Shown: piece after piece, positions 1 to 8,596 of the stretch
Numbering within the stretch: position 1 is the first letter of the stretch
Layout: each line of letters opens with the position of its first letter
Assembly: GCF_900114215.1 (NCBI RefSeq)
Contig: NZ_FOSG01000004.1
Location: 186,001 to 250,000 of the forward strand
DNA: 64,000 nucleotides
Direction of reading: 5' to 3'
Source: Streptomyces mangrovi
GTDB taxonomy: Bacteria; Actinomycetota; Actinomycetes; Streptomycetales; Streptomycetaceae
The notes under the pieces: generated by a model
What the model saw: only the letters and a program-made list of their open reading frames with translations
Told to the model about the DNA's origin: nothing
Databases searched by the model: none
Position numbers and translations under genes: made by a program

Positions 1-1073
1 AGCTGGGCCTGTTCGAGAACCCCTACACCGACCGCTCCTACACCTCCACCATCGGCTCCGCCGCCCACCGCGAACTCGCCCGGGAGGCGGTGCGCAAGTC
101 CCAGGTGCTGCTGAAGAACTCCGGCGGACTGCTGCCGCTGGCCGAGTCGGCGAAGGTCTTCGTGGCGGGGAAGAACGCCGACGACATCGGCAACCAGAGC
201 GGCGGCTGGACCATCACCTGGCAGGGCTCCTCCGGCGACATCACGCCGGGCACCACCGTCGTGGAGGGCATGCGGGCCGCGGCCTCGGACCCCTCGAAGG
301 TCGCCTACGACCGCCACGGCAACGGCATCGACGGCTCCTACGACGTGGCCGTGGCCGTCGTCGGCGAGAAGCCGTACGCGGAGATGGAGGGCGACCGGCC
401 CGGCTCGATGGGCCTGGACCAGGAGGATCTGGCCACCCTCTCGCGGCTGAGGGCCTCCGGGGTGCCGGTCGTGGTCGTACTCGTATCCGGCCGCCCGCTG
501 GACATCGCCGGACAGCTCGGCGGCTGGGACGCACTGCTCGCCTCCTGGCTGCCGGGCACCGAGGGCGCGGGGGTGGCCGACGTGCTCTACGGCGACCACG
601 CGCCGACGGGGAGGCTCCCGGTGACCTGGATGCGGTCCGCGAGCCAGCAACCGGTCAACGACGGCGACGGCAAGGACGCGCTGTTCCCCTACGGGTACGG
701 GCTCACCTACGGCGACGCCGGCCCGGAGGAGCCCGAGGAGCCGGAGGAGCCCGAGGAGCCGGACGACCCCGGACAGGCGCCGTGCACCGCCGACTACCGG
801 GTCGTCAACCAGTGGTCGGGCGGCTTCCAGGCCGAGGTGACGGTGCGCAACAACGGCTCCGCCCCCGTCGACGGCTGGCAGGTGCGCTGGACGGCGCAGG
901 ACGGATTCACGCTCGGCAGCGTCTGGAACGCCACGCTCACCCGCTCCGGCGACACCGTGATCGCCACCGGCGCGGACTGGAACGCGCGGCTGGCCCCCGA
1001 CGGTTCGGCGACGTTCGGCTTCACGGCCACCGGCTCCCCGGCCGTACCGGAGACCGTCTGCGCCGGCCCCTGA
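1..1073 (+). CDS. GH3 beta-glucosidase, C-terminal part, with CBM2 cellulose-binding module (5' end outside window)
   Basis: Reading is open from base 3 with no start, so the gene begins left of the window. The visible protein starts GLFENPYTDRSY and runs through the glycoside hydrolase family 3 C-terminal alpha/beta domain. Typical features are VLLKNSGGLLPL, the VGEKPYAEMEGDRPG segment near where this family carries its acid/base residue, and LPGTEGAGVADVLYG. The catalytic Asp lies in the missing N-terminal barrel. An acidic Pro-Glu linker (four PEE/PEEP units, about bases 720-775) joins a roughly 95-residue C-terminal module with paired Cys and conserved Trp residues (NQWSGGF, GWQVRW), matching CBM2. 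A secreted cellobiose/oligosaccharide hydrolase is the likely role. A perfect hairpin follows the stop. Confidence 0.9.
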   Translation, partial: LGLFENPYTDRSYTSTIGSAAHRELAREAVRKSQVLLKNSGGLLPLAESAKVFVAGKNADDIGNQSGGWTITWQGSSGDITPGTTVVEGMRAAASDPSKVAYDRHGNGIDGSYDVAVAVVGEKPYAEMEGDRPGSMGLDQEDLATLSRLRASGVPVVVVLVSGRPLDIAGQLGGWDALLASWLPGTEGAGVADVLYGDHAPTGRLPVTWMRSASQQPVNDGDGKDALFPYGYGLTYGDAGPEEPEEPEEPEEPDDPGQAPCTADYRVVNQWSGGFQAEVTVRNNGSAPVDGWQVRWTAQDGFTLGSVWNATLTRSGDTVIATGADWNARLAPDGSATFGFTATGSPAVPETVCAGP

Positions 1074-1109
1074 CACGGCCGCCCCCACCGGTCCGGCTCA
1101 GGTCCGGCT

Positions 1110-1144
1110 CCGGCCCGAACCCGCCGTCACAGGGTTCGGGCCGG
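1110..1144 (+). terminator. Intrinsic-type terminator hairpin after the GH3 gene
   Basis: Bases 1110-1122 and 1132-1144 form a perfect 13-bp GC-rich stem with a 9-nt loop, 36 bases after the glycosidase stop. There is no clear U tract, which is usual for Streptomyces terminators. Confidence 0.7.
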
Positions 1145-1218
1145 GCCGCCGGGCGGGTGTTTCCTCCCGTTCCGTCCGGGTACCGGAGCCGGGTCAGCGA
1201 AGAAGGGACGAGGTGACC

Positions 1219-1629
1219 ATGCGGTACGACACCTTCCTCGGGCAGGTACAGGCACGTGCCCGGCTGGACAATCCCGGCGCGGCCGAGACCGCCACCCGGG
1301 CCAGCCTGGAGACCCTCGCGGAACGCGTCCCGGCCACGGTCGCGGAGAAGCTGGCCGCCCAGCTTCCGCGCGAGATCGGCGAGCATCTGCGCAGGGTCGC
1401 GTACGCCCCCGACGAGCCGGTCTCGGGCATGCGGATGAGCACCCAGGAGTTCTTCGACCGTGTCGCGCAGCGCGCCTCGGCCGACCGCCCCAAGGCGATG
1501 CACGAGGCCCGCTGCGTGATCGAGGTGGTCGACGAGGCCACCGGCGGGGCGTGCTCGGCGAAGATCCGCCCCTCCCTGGACGACGAACTCGCCCGGGTGC
1601 TTTTCTCGGGCAGCTCGGGGCACACGTGA
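1219..1629 (+). CDS. DUF2267 domain protein
   Basis: The 136-residue protein (MRYDTFLGQVQARARL...) has the all-helical DUF2267 pattern: an N-terminal segment ending in a tandem 'A..ATRASLETLAERVP' helix, then 'LAAQLPREIGEHLRRVAY'. The family is common in actinobacteria and of unknown biochemical role. The ATG at 1219 is placed 6 bases after GGGACGAGG; an in-frame GTG at 1213 would add two residues and cannot be excluded. It is transcribed alone, followed by a small membrane-protein gene. Confidence 0.75.
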   Translation: MRYDTFLGQVQARARLDNPGAAETATRASLETLAERVPATVAEKLAAQLPREIGEHLRRVAYAPDEPVSGMRMSTQEFFDRVAQRASADRPKAMHEARCVIEVVDEATGGACSAKIRPSLDDELARVLFSGSSGHT

Positions 1630-1702
1630 GCAGGGGTGGTGCGGGCCACCGGCCCGGCGCACCGGCACCCGCCGGGGCGCCCGCGCGACGACCCCTGAGA
1701 CG

Positions 1703-1816
1703 GTGACCGTGTTCGTCTTCTTCTCCAACCGCACCGGGTGCCTGGGCTCCCTGCTGGTCAGCCTGGCCGGCACGGCCCTTCTGCTCCTGCTGCTCCACAG
1801 CTGCCGGGGGCGCTGA
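1703..1816 (+). CDS. 37-residue single-pass membrane protein
   Basis: GTG at 1703 opens a short frame (MTVFVFFSNRTGCLGSLLVS..., ending HSCRGR) with one hydrophobic segment (about residues 13-31) rich in Leu and a positively charged tail. The pattern FFSNRTGCLGSLLVS resembles small orphan membrane proteins often found in Streptomyces genomes. A second GTG two codons later is an alternative start. Function is unknown. Confidence 0.5.
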   Translation: MTVFVFFSNRTGCLGSLLVSLAGTALLLLLLHSCRGR

Positions 1817-1829
1817 CCGCCGAGGCGCC

Positions 1830-2399
1830 CTATGCGGTCCCCGGCGACGGCAGCGGCTCGCCGCACCGCTCGCAGACGCCCGAGCCCGCCCGCTCGTTCA
1901 GCCGCCCGCACGCGGGGCAGACCCGGTCCAGCATGCACGGCCCCTCGCCGCCCTCGCCCCGGACCTCGCCGCCGCCCTCGCCGCCGTCGGGGGAGGCGCC
2001 GGGGACGGCGTGCCCGGCGGAGGGCGGGCGCACCCCGACGGTCATACCGGGCCGCCGGCGGTGGACGGTCAGACAGACCAGACCCTCCGGGCCCGCCCGG
2101 AGGGACCGCCGCGAGGTGCGCGGCAGCCACACCAGGGCCTTGGGCGCGAGCGCCCGGCGTCCGCCGAAGCCGTCCTCCATCTCCCCGCCGCCGGCGACCA
2201 CCAGCAGCAGCACGTCCAGGTCGTTCTCGGCGTGCTCGCCGACGAACGCCCCCGGCGGCAGACGCACCAGGTTCGCGTCGAGCTGCCGCCCGGACTCGGC
2301 CAGCCGCCACAGCGCCCCGCCCTCGTCCGGGGCCGCCCGCGCGATGCGGTCGTCGAGGTCGGTCAGGACGCGGGGGGTCTCCTCGGGGGACACCGGCAC
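1830..2399 (-). CDS. Cupin-fold protein with C-terminal zinc ribbon
   Basis: The protein has 189 residues. Residues about 1-115 form a small beta-rich domain (LDANLVRLPPGAFVGEHAEN...DVLLLVVAGGGEM) with the spacing of a cupin barrel, although the usual His cluster is reduced to one His. A low-complexity Gly/Glu linker follows. The C-terminus carries CPACGRLNERAGSGVCERCG, a four-Cys zinc ribbon. A metal-dependent small-molecule sensor or an unspecialised binding protein is possible, but the sequence shows no substrate. The start is the first Met of the conserved domain. Confidence 0.6.
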   Translation of the reverse strand: MPVSPEETPRVLTDLDDRIARAAPDEGGALWRLAESGRQLDANLVRLPPGAFVGEHAENDLDVLLLVVAGGGEMEDGFGGRRALAPKALVWLPRTSRRSLRAGPEGLVCLTVHRRRPGMTVGVRPPSAGHAVPGASPDGGEGGGEVRGEGGEGPCMLDRVCPACGRLNERAGSGVCERCGEPLPSPGTA

Positions 2400-2510
2400 C
2401 TCCGGGAAGGGGCGTGGACGGGCGTTCCGATCCTACGGCGGCCCCGCCCGGCCGCCCCGGTGGCCGGGCGCCCGCCCCGGTACCGCACGGCACTAGGCTT
2501 GTCCTCCGAG

Positions 2511-3491
2511 ATGAGACGCAGACGCCCCGTGCCGCCCGCCCCCCTGCCGCAGCACCACGGGATCGACCCCGTCCGCCTCAGGCTGCCCGCGGACGGCCGC
2601 TGGGAGACGGTCCGCGACCATCTGGTCGACCGGCTGCCCGCGGTGGCGCCGGCCCTGATCGACACCATGCTGCGCGAGGGCGCGGTCTGGTGCGCGGACG
2701 GCCCGCTGGAGCCCGGCGCCCCGTACCGGCCGGGGGCCTACCTGTGGTTCCACCGGGAGCTGCCCGAGGAGGTGCCGGTGCCGTACGAGGTGGAGGTGCT
2801 GTACCGCGACGACGTCCTGGTCGTCGCGGACAAGCCGCACTTCCTGGCCACCACACCGCGCGGCCGGCACGTCACCGAGACCGCGCTGGCCCGCCTCCGC
2901 CGCGACCTGGGGCTGCCCCGGCTCAGCCCGGCGCACCGGCTGGACCGGCTCACCGCGGGCGTGGTGCTGTTCACCGTCCACCCCGAGCACCGCGCCGCCT
3001 ACCAGGGCCTCTTCCAGGACCGGCGGGTGCGCAAGGAGTACGAGGCCGTGGCGCCCCACGACCCGGGTCTGGAGCTGCCGCGCACGGTGCGCAGCCGGAT
3101 CGTCAAGGAGCGCGGGGTCATCGCCGCGCGGGAGGTGCCGGGGGAGCCCGACAGCGTCAGCCGTGTCGAGCTGACCGGGCACCGCGGCGGCCTCGGCCGC
3201 TACCGGCTGGTGCCGGTGACCGGCCGCACCCACCAGCTGCGCCTGCACATGAGTTCCCTGGGCGTGCCCATCCTGGGCGACCCGGTCTACCCGGCGGTCA
3301 CCGACCCCGCCCCGGACGACTTCGGCCGCCCTCTCCAACTGCTGGCCAGATCGCTGGAGTTCACCGACCCGGTCACCGGCCGCGCGCGCCGCTTCACCAG
3401 CCGCCGCACGCTGTCCGCCTGGGACTCCCACCGGGAGTGGGCCGCCGGCGGCGGACCCCGGGGAGGGGGCAGCGCACACCCGTCCGGGTGA
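2511..3491 (+). CDS. RluA-family RNA pseudouridine synthase
   Basis: ATG at 2511 (MRRRRPVPPAP) gives 326 residues. Residues about 105-310 hold the RluA/RsuA catalytic domain with PAHRLDRLTAGVVLF, in which the Asp of HRLDR is the catalytic residue. It is followed by the RKEYEAV and GRTHQLRLHMSSLGVPILGD motifs. Family members isomerise uridine in rRNA or tRNA; the target cannot be read from sequence. An S4 domain is not obvious in the N-terminal region. Upstream in-frame starts overlap a gene on the other strand and were not used. Confidence 0.9.
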   Translation: MRRRRPVPPAPLPQHHGIDPVRLRLPADGRWETVRDHLVDRLPAVAPALIDTMLREGAVWCADGPLEPGAPYRPGAYLWFHRELPEEVPVPYEVEVLYRDDVLVVADKPHFLATTPRGRHVTETALARLRRDLGLPRLSPAHRLDRLTAGVVLFTVHPEHRAAYQGLFQDRRVRKEYEAVAPHDPGLELPRTVRSRIVKERGVIAAREVPGEPDSVSRVELTGHRGGLGRYRLVPVTGRTHQLRLHMSSLGVPILGDPVYPAVTDPAPDDFGRPLQLLARSLEFTDPVTGRARRFTSRRTLSAWDSHREWAAGGGPRGGGSAHPSG

Positions 3492-3572
3492 TCGCACGCC
3501 CGGCGGCCGGGGAGTTCCGGGGCGAACGGGAAGACGGCCTTGGAAGGCGAACCGGCGGAAAGGGGCTTGCGG

Positions 3573-4262
3573 ATGAGCGGCGACACAACGGGAAGGGCCG
3601 TGCTCTTCGATGTGGACGGCACTCTGGTGGACACCACCTACCTGCACACCGTGGCCTGGTGGGAGGCGCTGCGGCAGGCGGGCCGCCGGGTGCCGATGTC
3701 GGTGATCCACCGGACCATCGGCATGGGCAGCGACCAGCTCCTCGCCCGGCTCCTCGGCGAGGACCACGAGCCGGACGAGGCTGCCACCGTCAGCGCGGCC
3801 CACCACACCCTGTACGCCGAGTACTGGCCGCGGCTGGCCCCGCTGGAAGGAGCCGCCGAACTACTGAGGGCCTGCGCCGACCGCGGCTGGACGGTCGTCC
3901 TGGCCAGCTCCGCGCGCGGCGACGAGCTGGAGGCGATGCGGCGCGCGGTGGGCGCGGACGAGGCGGTGACCGCCGCGACCAGCTCCGACGACGTGGAGGC
4001 CAGCAAACCCGCGCCCGACCTGGTGCGCTCCGCGCTCGACCACGCGCGGGTCGCCCCGGAGCAGGCCGTCTTCGTCGGCGACACCGTGTGGGACGTGGCG
4101 GCGTGCGAGCGGGCGGGCGTGCCCTGCGTGGGCGTGCTCTCGGGCGGCATCACCCGGCGGGAGCTGGAGGAGGCGGGCGCGGCGGAGGTCTACGAGAACC
4201 CCGCGGACCTGCTGGCCCGCCTCGACGCCAGCCTGCTCGCCCGCCGCTCCCGCGAGGGCTGA
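3573..4262 (+). CDS. HAD-superfamily phosphatase (phosphoglycolate phosphatase/beta-phosphoglucomutase-like)
   Basis: The 229-residue protein starts MSGDTTGRAVLFDVDGTLVD, where FDVDGT is HAD motif I with the nucleophile Asp and the +2 Asp. A helical cap follows, then motif II (VLASSA), Lys of motif III (ASKPAPDL) and motif IV (VFVGDTVWDV). It probably hydrolyses a small phosphorylated metabolite in the cytoplasm. An in-frame ATG at 3540 would add 11 residues; 3573 is preferred because the fold begins immediately there and a GAAAGGGG sequence lies upstream. Confidence 0.85.
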   Translation: MSGDTTGRAVLFDVDGTLVDTTYLHTVAWWEALRQAGRRVPMSVIHRTIGMGSDQLLARLLGEDHEPDEAATVSAAHHTLYAEYWPRLAPLEGAAELLRACADRGWTVVLASSARGDELEAMRRAVGADEAVTAATSSDDVEASKPAPDLVRSALDHARVAPEQAVFVGDTVWDVAACERAGVPCVGVLSGGITRRELEEAGAAEVYENPADLLARLDASLLARRSREG

Positions 4263-4489
4263 GCCCCGCCGGCCTCCCGCTCTCCGGCTTCCGTCTTCCC
4301 GGGGAGGAGGCCGCCGGAGGTTCTCCGCCGCCGCGGAAGGGCACCCGTCCGCCGCTGTTCCCGGCGCCCTGAAGCCGATGGCGACGAGGAGGACCGCGAT
4401 GCCCGCCGGCCGTACCCCGCCCGCGTCCCGGCCGACGCGGAGCACCCGCCCCACCGCCCGGCGAGGCGCGACCCCGTGCGAGGCGCCCG

Positions 4490-5716
4490 ATGGCCACGAC
4501 CGGTCCCGGCGATCCCGGCGGTGACGCTCCCGGCGACGCCCGGAGGCGGCCGCCGGACCCGGCCCCGGACACCCGCCCCGGCCCGGACCGCGGCGGACCC
4601 GCGGGGCCCGGCGACGAGTTCCGGCGCGGCCTGGAGGAGACCCTGCGGCGCTACACCGGCCGCAGGTGCGAGGAGGCCGGCGTCCTCGACGGTCTCTTCC
4701 GCGCCCGGCCGGCCGCCGACGTCGCACGGTTCACGCTGCACGGGGGCGAACGGAGGCGGGCCGCCTTCCTGTGGTGGGGCTGGCGCGCCGCCGGAGGGCG
4801 TCCGGGGGACGGTGACGAGGCCACCGCCCTCCGGCTCGCCGGAGCCCTGGAGCTGCTCCAGACCTGTTCGCTGATCCACGACGATCTGATGGACGACTCC
4901 GCGCTGCGTCGCGGCCGCCCGGCTCTCCACGCCGACCTCGCCCGCCGTCACCGGCACGACGGGATGCTCGGCAGTTCCGAGGCGTACGGAGCGTCGATGG
5001 CGATCCTCGCCGGAGACCTCGCGCTGGCCTGGGCCGACGACATGTTCGCCGAGGCCCTGCCGGAGGGGCCGACCGGGCGTCGGGTCCAAGAGCCGTGGCG
5101 CGCGATGCGCACGGAGATGGTGGCCGGCCAGTTCCTCGATCTGCACGCCCAGGCCGAGGGAGGCTTCTCCGCGCCGACGGCGCTGCGCGTGGCCCACCTC
5201 AAAAGCGCCCTCTACAGGGTCGAACGCCCCCTCCAACTGGGCGCGGCCCTGCGCGGGGCGGCCCCCGAACTCGTCGGCGCGCTGCGCTTCGCCGGCCGTC
5301 GGGCGGGGCTGGCTTTCCAGCTCCGCGACGATCTCCTCGGCGTCTTCGGAGACCCGCGGCGGACGGGCAAACCGGCGGGCGACGACGTACGGGAGGGCAA
5401 GAACACCTATCCGGCGGCCCTCGCCCTGGCCCGTGCCGAGGCGCTCGGCGACACCGAGGCCCTCGTCGTCCTGCGCGAGAGCCTGGGCGACCGGACGCTG
5501 ACCCCGCAGCGGCTCGCCCGTTTCCGCGAGGTCCTGACCGCGCTGGGGGTGCGGGCGGCCGTGGAGGGGCGGATCGAGCGGCTGAGCGCGCTCGCCCTGG
5601 ACCGGATCGACCGGACTTGCGACGACCCCGCCGTCCGGCGTGGGCCGGCCGCCCTGGTGCGGGCGGCGACGGGTACGACGGGTGCGACGGGTGCGACGGG
5701 TACACGGTCGTCCTGA
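4490..5716 (+). CDS. Polyprenyl diphosphate synthase (GGPP-type) with disordered N-terminal extension
   Basis: The protein has 408 residues. The first Asp-rich motif is LIHDDLMDD, and the second is QLRDDLLGVFGD with the actinobacterial GKPAGDDVREGKNTYP segment. Both bind Mg-diphosphate for chain elongation to a C15-C20 product. The first 45 residues are low-complexity Gly/Pro/Asp and have no counterpart in ordinary GGPP synthases. The C-terminus ends in a Thr-Gly repeat encoded by four 9-bp units. No terpene cyclase or carotenoid gene is adjacent. Extensions of this kind occur on polyprenyl transferases that are cargo of Family 2 encapsulins; here that is only an inference (see findings). Confidence 0.85.
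   Translation: MATTGPGDPGGDAPGDARRRPPDPAPDTRPGPDRGGPAGPGDEFRRGLEETLRRYTGRRCEEAGVLDGLFRARPAADVARFTLHGGERRRAAFLWWGWRAAGGRPGDGDEATALRLAGALELLQTCSLIHDDLMDDSALRRGRPALHADLARRHRHDGMLGSSEAYGASMAILAGDLALAWADDMFAEALPEGPTGRRVQEPWRAMRTEMVAGQFLDLHAQAEGGFSAPTALRVAHLKSALYRVERPLQLGAALRGAAPELVGALRFAGRRAGLAFQLRDDLLGVFGDPRRTGKPAGDDVREGKNTYPAALALARAEALGDTEALVVLRESLGDRTLTPQRLARFREVLTALGVRAAVEGRIERLSALALDRIDRTCDDPAVRRGPAALVRAATGTTGATGATGTRSS
5668..5703 (+). repeat. Four tandem 9-bp units inside the polyprenyl synthase gene
   Basis: The unit GACGGGTRC is repeated four times at the 3' end of the gene and encodes Thr-Gly-Thr/Ala steps (…ATGTTGATGATGTRSS). Each unit is three codons, so copy-number change would preserve the frame. 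Confidence 0.8.
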
Positions 5717-5723
5717 CCGGTGG

Positions 5724-6353
5724 TCAGCAGCGCACCGGGCCGGGAACGGTCATGCGGAAGGGGCGCACGGCCAGCGAGATCCGGGCGGTGGTGCGCTCCA
5801 GGGGCGGGAGCCGCTCCGACCACGAGGTGACCGCCACCCTCTCGAAGCGCGGGGACCCCACCAGGCGGCCCGGAACGAACAGCCGCCGCCCGGCCGGGCC
5901 GGAGAAGCCCGGCAGGGGCATCGGGAGCGCCGGGAGCCGGAGCCTTCCCGGGGTGAAGGCCAGCGAGGCGATGGGGCCCTCGTGGTCGGTGACGTGCACC
6001 GAGCGGTCCGTCCAGCTGAACGAGGCGAGCCGCTTGGGCAGGCCCCAGATCTCCCGGCCGCCCCGCACCGAGGTGGCGTCGTCGACCCAGATGCGGTCGA
6101 TCAGCAGCCCGGCGCGGCGGCCGCGCCGGACCAGAGGCCCCATGGCCAGTTCGTCGTAGACGAGGGTGCCCTCCCGGTATCGGACGAGCCCGACCGCCAG
6201 CAGGGAGGCGCAGGCCAACGGGCGGAGGTCCGGCGGGACGGGCAGCCGGCCGCGTACCGGCAGAAGCGCCACCCACAGACGCCCCCGGAAGGTCCAGGGG
6301 GCGGGAGGGTACGGAGGGGGCGGCCCGCCCGGGGCGGGTGCGGAATCCGGCAT
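5724..6353 (-). CDS. Acetoacetate decarboxylase-like protein
   Basis: The protein has 209 residues from the ATG at 6353, which is preceded by AAGGAG. It contains YREGTLVYDELAMGPLV and the family motif GREIWGLPKRLASFSW, which includes the Glu and Lys region used in acetoacetate decarboxylase-fold proteins. Members of this fold decarboxylate beta-keto acids or carry out related Schiff-base chemistry; the substrate is unknown here. Its stop lies only 7 bases from the converging polyprenyl synthase stop. Confidence 0.75.
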   Translation of the reverse strand: MPDSAPAPGGPPPPYPPAPWTFRGRLWVALLPVRGRLPVPPDLRPLACASLLAVGLVRYREGTLVYDELAMGPLVRRGRRAGLLIDRIWVDDATSVRGGREIWGLPKRLASFSWTDRSVHVTDHEGPIASLAFTPGRLRLPALPMPLPGFSGPAGRRLFVPGRLVGSPRFERVAVTSWSERLPPLERTTARISLAVRPFRMTVPGPVRC

Positions 6354-6458
6354 CTCCCACGGCTCCTTACCGGCACGGTCGGCGGTGCGGGGACCGTACC
6401 CCGTGCGCGGCGGACCATGCGAGATGGACCGTGCCGGAGGGGCGGGGCCCACAACGGC

Positions 6459-6497
6459 GGGTGGGTGCCCCGCGGCCCGGCCGCGGGGCACCCACCC
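6459..6497 (-). terminator. Terminator hairpin after the small secreted protein gene
   Basis: Bases 6459-6476 and 6480-6497 are perfectly complementary over 18 bp with a 3-nt loop. The hairpin lies 18 bases beyond the stop of the minus-strand gene at 6515 and ahead of the acetoacetate-decarboxylase-like gene. Confidence 0.8.
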
Positions 6498-6514
6498 GGG
6501 GCGCCGCCGAGTGA

Positions 6515-6730
6515 TTACTCCGCCGTGGTGGCGTTGCTGGTCATGCAGCCCTTGGTCTGGCTGCCCGCACTCGGGAGCAGGCCGCCCAGGAGGCCGGGGT
6601 TGACGTGCTCGGAGCACATCTGGACACCCGACTCGGGGGCGGCCGAGGCGGCGGTGGCGGTGGGGGCGGCGGCGAACAGGACGCAGCAGAGACCGGCACC
6701 GACCGCGGACATGCGGACAAGACGACGCAT
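6515..6730 (-). CDS. Small secreted protein with two cysteines
   Basis: The 71-residue protein starts MRRLVRMSAVGAGLCCVLF with a clear Sec signal: basic start, hydrophobic core and AAAPTATA-like cleavage region near residue 27. The predicted mature part is about 44 residues with two Cys (MCSEH and KGCMTS), which could form one disulphide. AAGGAGAT sits correctly spaced before the ATG. I do not recognise a family; it is shorter than, and unlike, chaplins and rodlins. Confidence 0.65.
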   Translation of the reverse strand: MRRLVRMSAVGAGLCCVLFAAAPTATAASAAPESGVQMCSEHVNPGLLGGLLPSAGSQTKGCMTSNATTAE

Positions 6731-7266
6731 GGGATCAATCTCCTTCGAGACGTTGGGGGACTTCCACCGTGACCCCCGCGCGGCCCGGCCGCGCGGCGGC
6801 CTGCTGCATTCGGTCTCCCATGTCACCCGCAGGGATTTGTCGACCTGTCGCCACATCACCCTGCCGCCCCGTCTCCCCGCGGGGTGCCGTCCGGAAGATC
6901 CTCAGGAGGCCGGGGGAACGTCCCCGGTGCCGGACGGACGGCGGCCGCCTCGTGCGGGTCCCTGGCGGGCCCGCCGGGCGGCGCGTCCTCCTCCCGGGCC
7001 CGGCTTCCTCGTCCAAGGCGAGCCGGAGTCGGGGTGTCTCGGCTCGTTTGGGGGCCGGCCGGGGAAGGGAGGAGCCGGCGGCCGATCTGTGCGGGGGACG
7101 GACACCCGGCCGCCGGCGGCGTCAGCGCGTGGAACTCCGCTGACCACTGTGACTCCCTTGCGGGTTGTGTCCTTCGCGTACCCGCCGTTCACGGCGGCAC
7201 GCATACCGGCGGCACCCCGATGCGACCCCGGCGCCGCCCCGGCCGCCGTACGCCGGCCACCGGACG
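6731..7266. other. 536-base gene-free stretch
   Basis: No reading frame with Streptomyces-like codon bias and a ribosome site was found. The part nearest 6731 presumably holds the promoter of the small secreted protein gene; it is locally less GC-rich around 6810-6860. The rest, downstream of the peptidase gene at 7267, shows nothing I can name. Confidence 0.4.
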
Positions 7267-8328
7267 TCACGGGCCGGACGAGGGCGCCCTCACGGCGAGT
7301 TCCCGCAACCGGTCCACCGGCACCGCGGGCACCGTACGGCCCAGCCGGCCGGTCGTGGTGACCGCCGCGCACAGGGCGTTGAGCACCGACTCCTCGGTCG
7401 CCCGCAGGACCGCGCCGAACAGCGGGTCGAGGCAGCGGTCGGGCACCGCCGCCGGTGCGCCGCCGCGCGGGGCAGAGGTGCTGAACGCGAGCCCGTAGTC
7501 CCCGCTGCCGTGGCCGTAGGAGGCGCCGACCCGGCCCAGGGCGAACACCGCGCGCCGGGCCAGCCGGCCCAACTGCCGGGCGTCCAGCGCCGCGTCGGTC
7601 GCGACGACCACCATGCACGAGCCGTCCTCGCCGGGGCCCGGATCCTCGGGCGGGCCGGAAGGATCCGGAAGGACGGCGGCGCCTGAGAGCCGCAGCGTGC
7701 CGCCGAAGTTGGCCTGCGTCAGCACGCCCACCCGGACCGGGCCCGCCGGCTCCAGCGCGACCAGCCGGGAGGCGGTGCCGATCCCCGCCTTGAACCCCAG
7801 TGCGCAGGTGCCCGTGCCCGCGCCGACGCACCCCTCGGCCACCGGCCCGCCCGCGGCCCCCTCGATCGCGGCCAGCACATGCTCCTCACGCACCGGCCGG
7901 GCCCTGATGTCGGAGAGGTACCCGTCGTTGCACTCGCCGACCACCGGGTTGAAGGAGAGCACCCCGGCGTGCTCCGGTCGGGCGAGCATCCAGCTCACCA
8001 CCGCGTCCGCGGCGCGGAAGGCACAGAGGGTGGAGGTGAGAACGACCGGTGACTCCAGCTGCCCCAGTTCGGCGACCTGGGTGGCGCCGACCAGCTTGCC
8101 GTAGCCGTTCGCGGTGAACAGCGCGGCGGGCAGCGGAGTGCCGCCGGGGTGGGGTCCGATGCCCGCCGGGACGACCGCGGTCACCCCGGTGTGCACATCG
8201 GGCGGCCTGCGGACGGTGGTGTGCCCGACGGCGACGCCGGGCACGTCGGTGATCGCGTTGTACGGGCCCGGCTCGTCACCGTCCGCCACGATCCCCAGTT
8301 CCCGCGCTCGTTGGAAATAATGTGCCAT
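7267..8328 (-). CDS. P1-family (DmpA/BapA-type) self-processing peptidase
   Basis: The protein has 353 residues from the ATG at 8328 (MAHYFQRARELGIV). It shows the N-terminal-nucleophile layout of L-aminopeptidase/D-esterase DmpA: NAITDVPGVAVGHTTV, FNPVVGECNDGYLSD, GAGTGTCALGFKAGIGTASR, and DGSCMVVVATDA. By analogy with DmpA, cleavage is expected before the Ser of DGS (about residue 237), which would become the catalytic N-terminus of the beta subunit. Cytoplasmic processing of small peptides or beta-aminopeptides is likely. Confidence 0.85.
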   Translation of the reverse strand: MAHYFQRARELGIVADGDEPGPYNAITDVPGVAVGHTTVRRPPDVHTGVTAVVPAGIGPHPGGTPLPAALFTANGYGKLVGATQVAELGQLESPVVLTSTLCAFRAADAVVSWMLARPEHAGVLSFNPVVGECNDGYLSDIRARPVREEHVLAAIEGAAGGPVAEGCVGAGTGTCALGFKAGIGTASRLVALEPAGPVRVGVLTQANFGGTLRLSGAAVLPDPSGPPEDPGPGEDGSCMVVVATDAALDARQLGRLARRAVFALGRVGASYGHGSGDYGLAFSTSAPRGGAPAAVPDRCLDPLFGAVLRATEESVLNALCAAVTTTGRLGRTVPAVPVDRLRELAVRAPSSGP

Positions 8329-8596
8329 GCGCCACCCTTCCGGTCGTCTCCCGCCGCGGGCCGCCGCGGCCGCGGCGATCAGGGTCCCACCCGGAGAACC
8401 ACACGTGCGCCGGAGGGCCGGGCGGTGCCGGGGCGTCCTCGGCGTGTCGGGGCAGGGCGCGTGTGCGCACGGGTGACGCGGTGTGCGAATCCCCCGCCGC
8501 GGCCGGGGGATGGGGCAGGGTGGGAAGATCGGTTCCGTCCCGTGCGGCACGGGACGTTCCGGCGGAACCCGACCACGAGAGGTGCGGAAGGCGACG

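Noticed and set aside
4263..4489. Small minus-strand membrane ORF in the spacer before the polyprenyl synthase
   Set aside because: A short hydrophobic stretch appears in one frame, but there is no good start or ribosome site.
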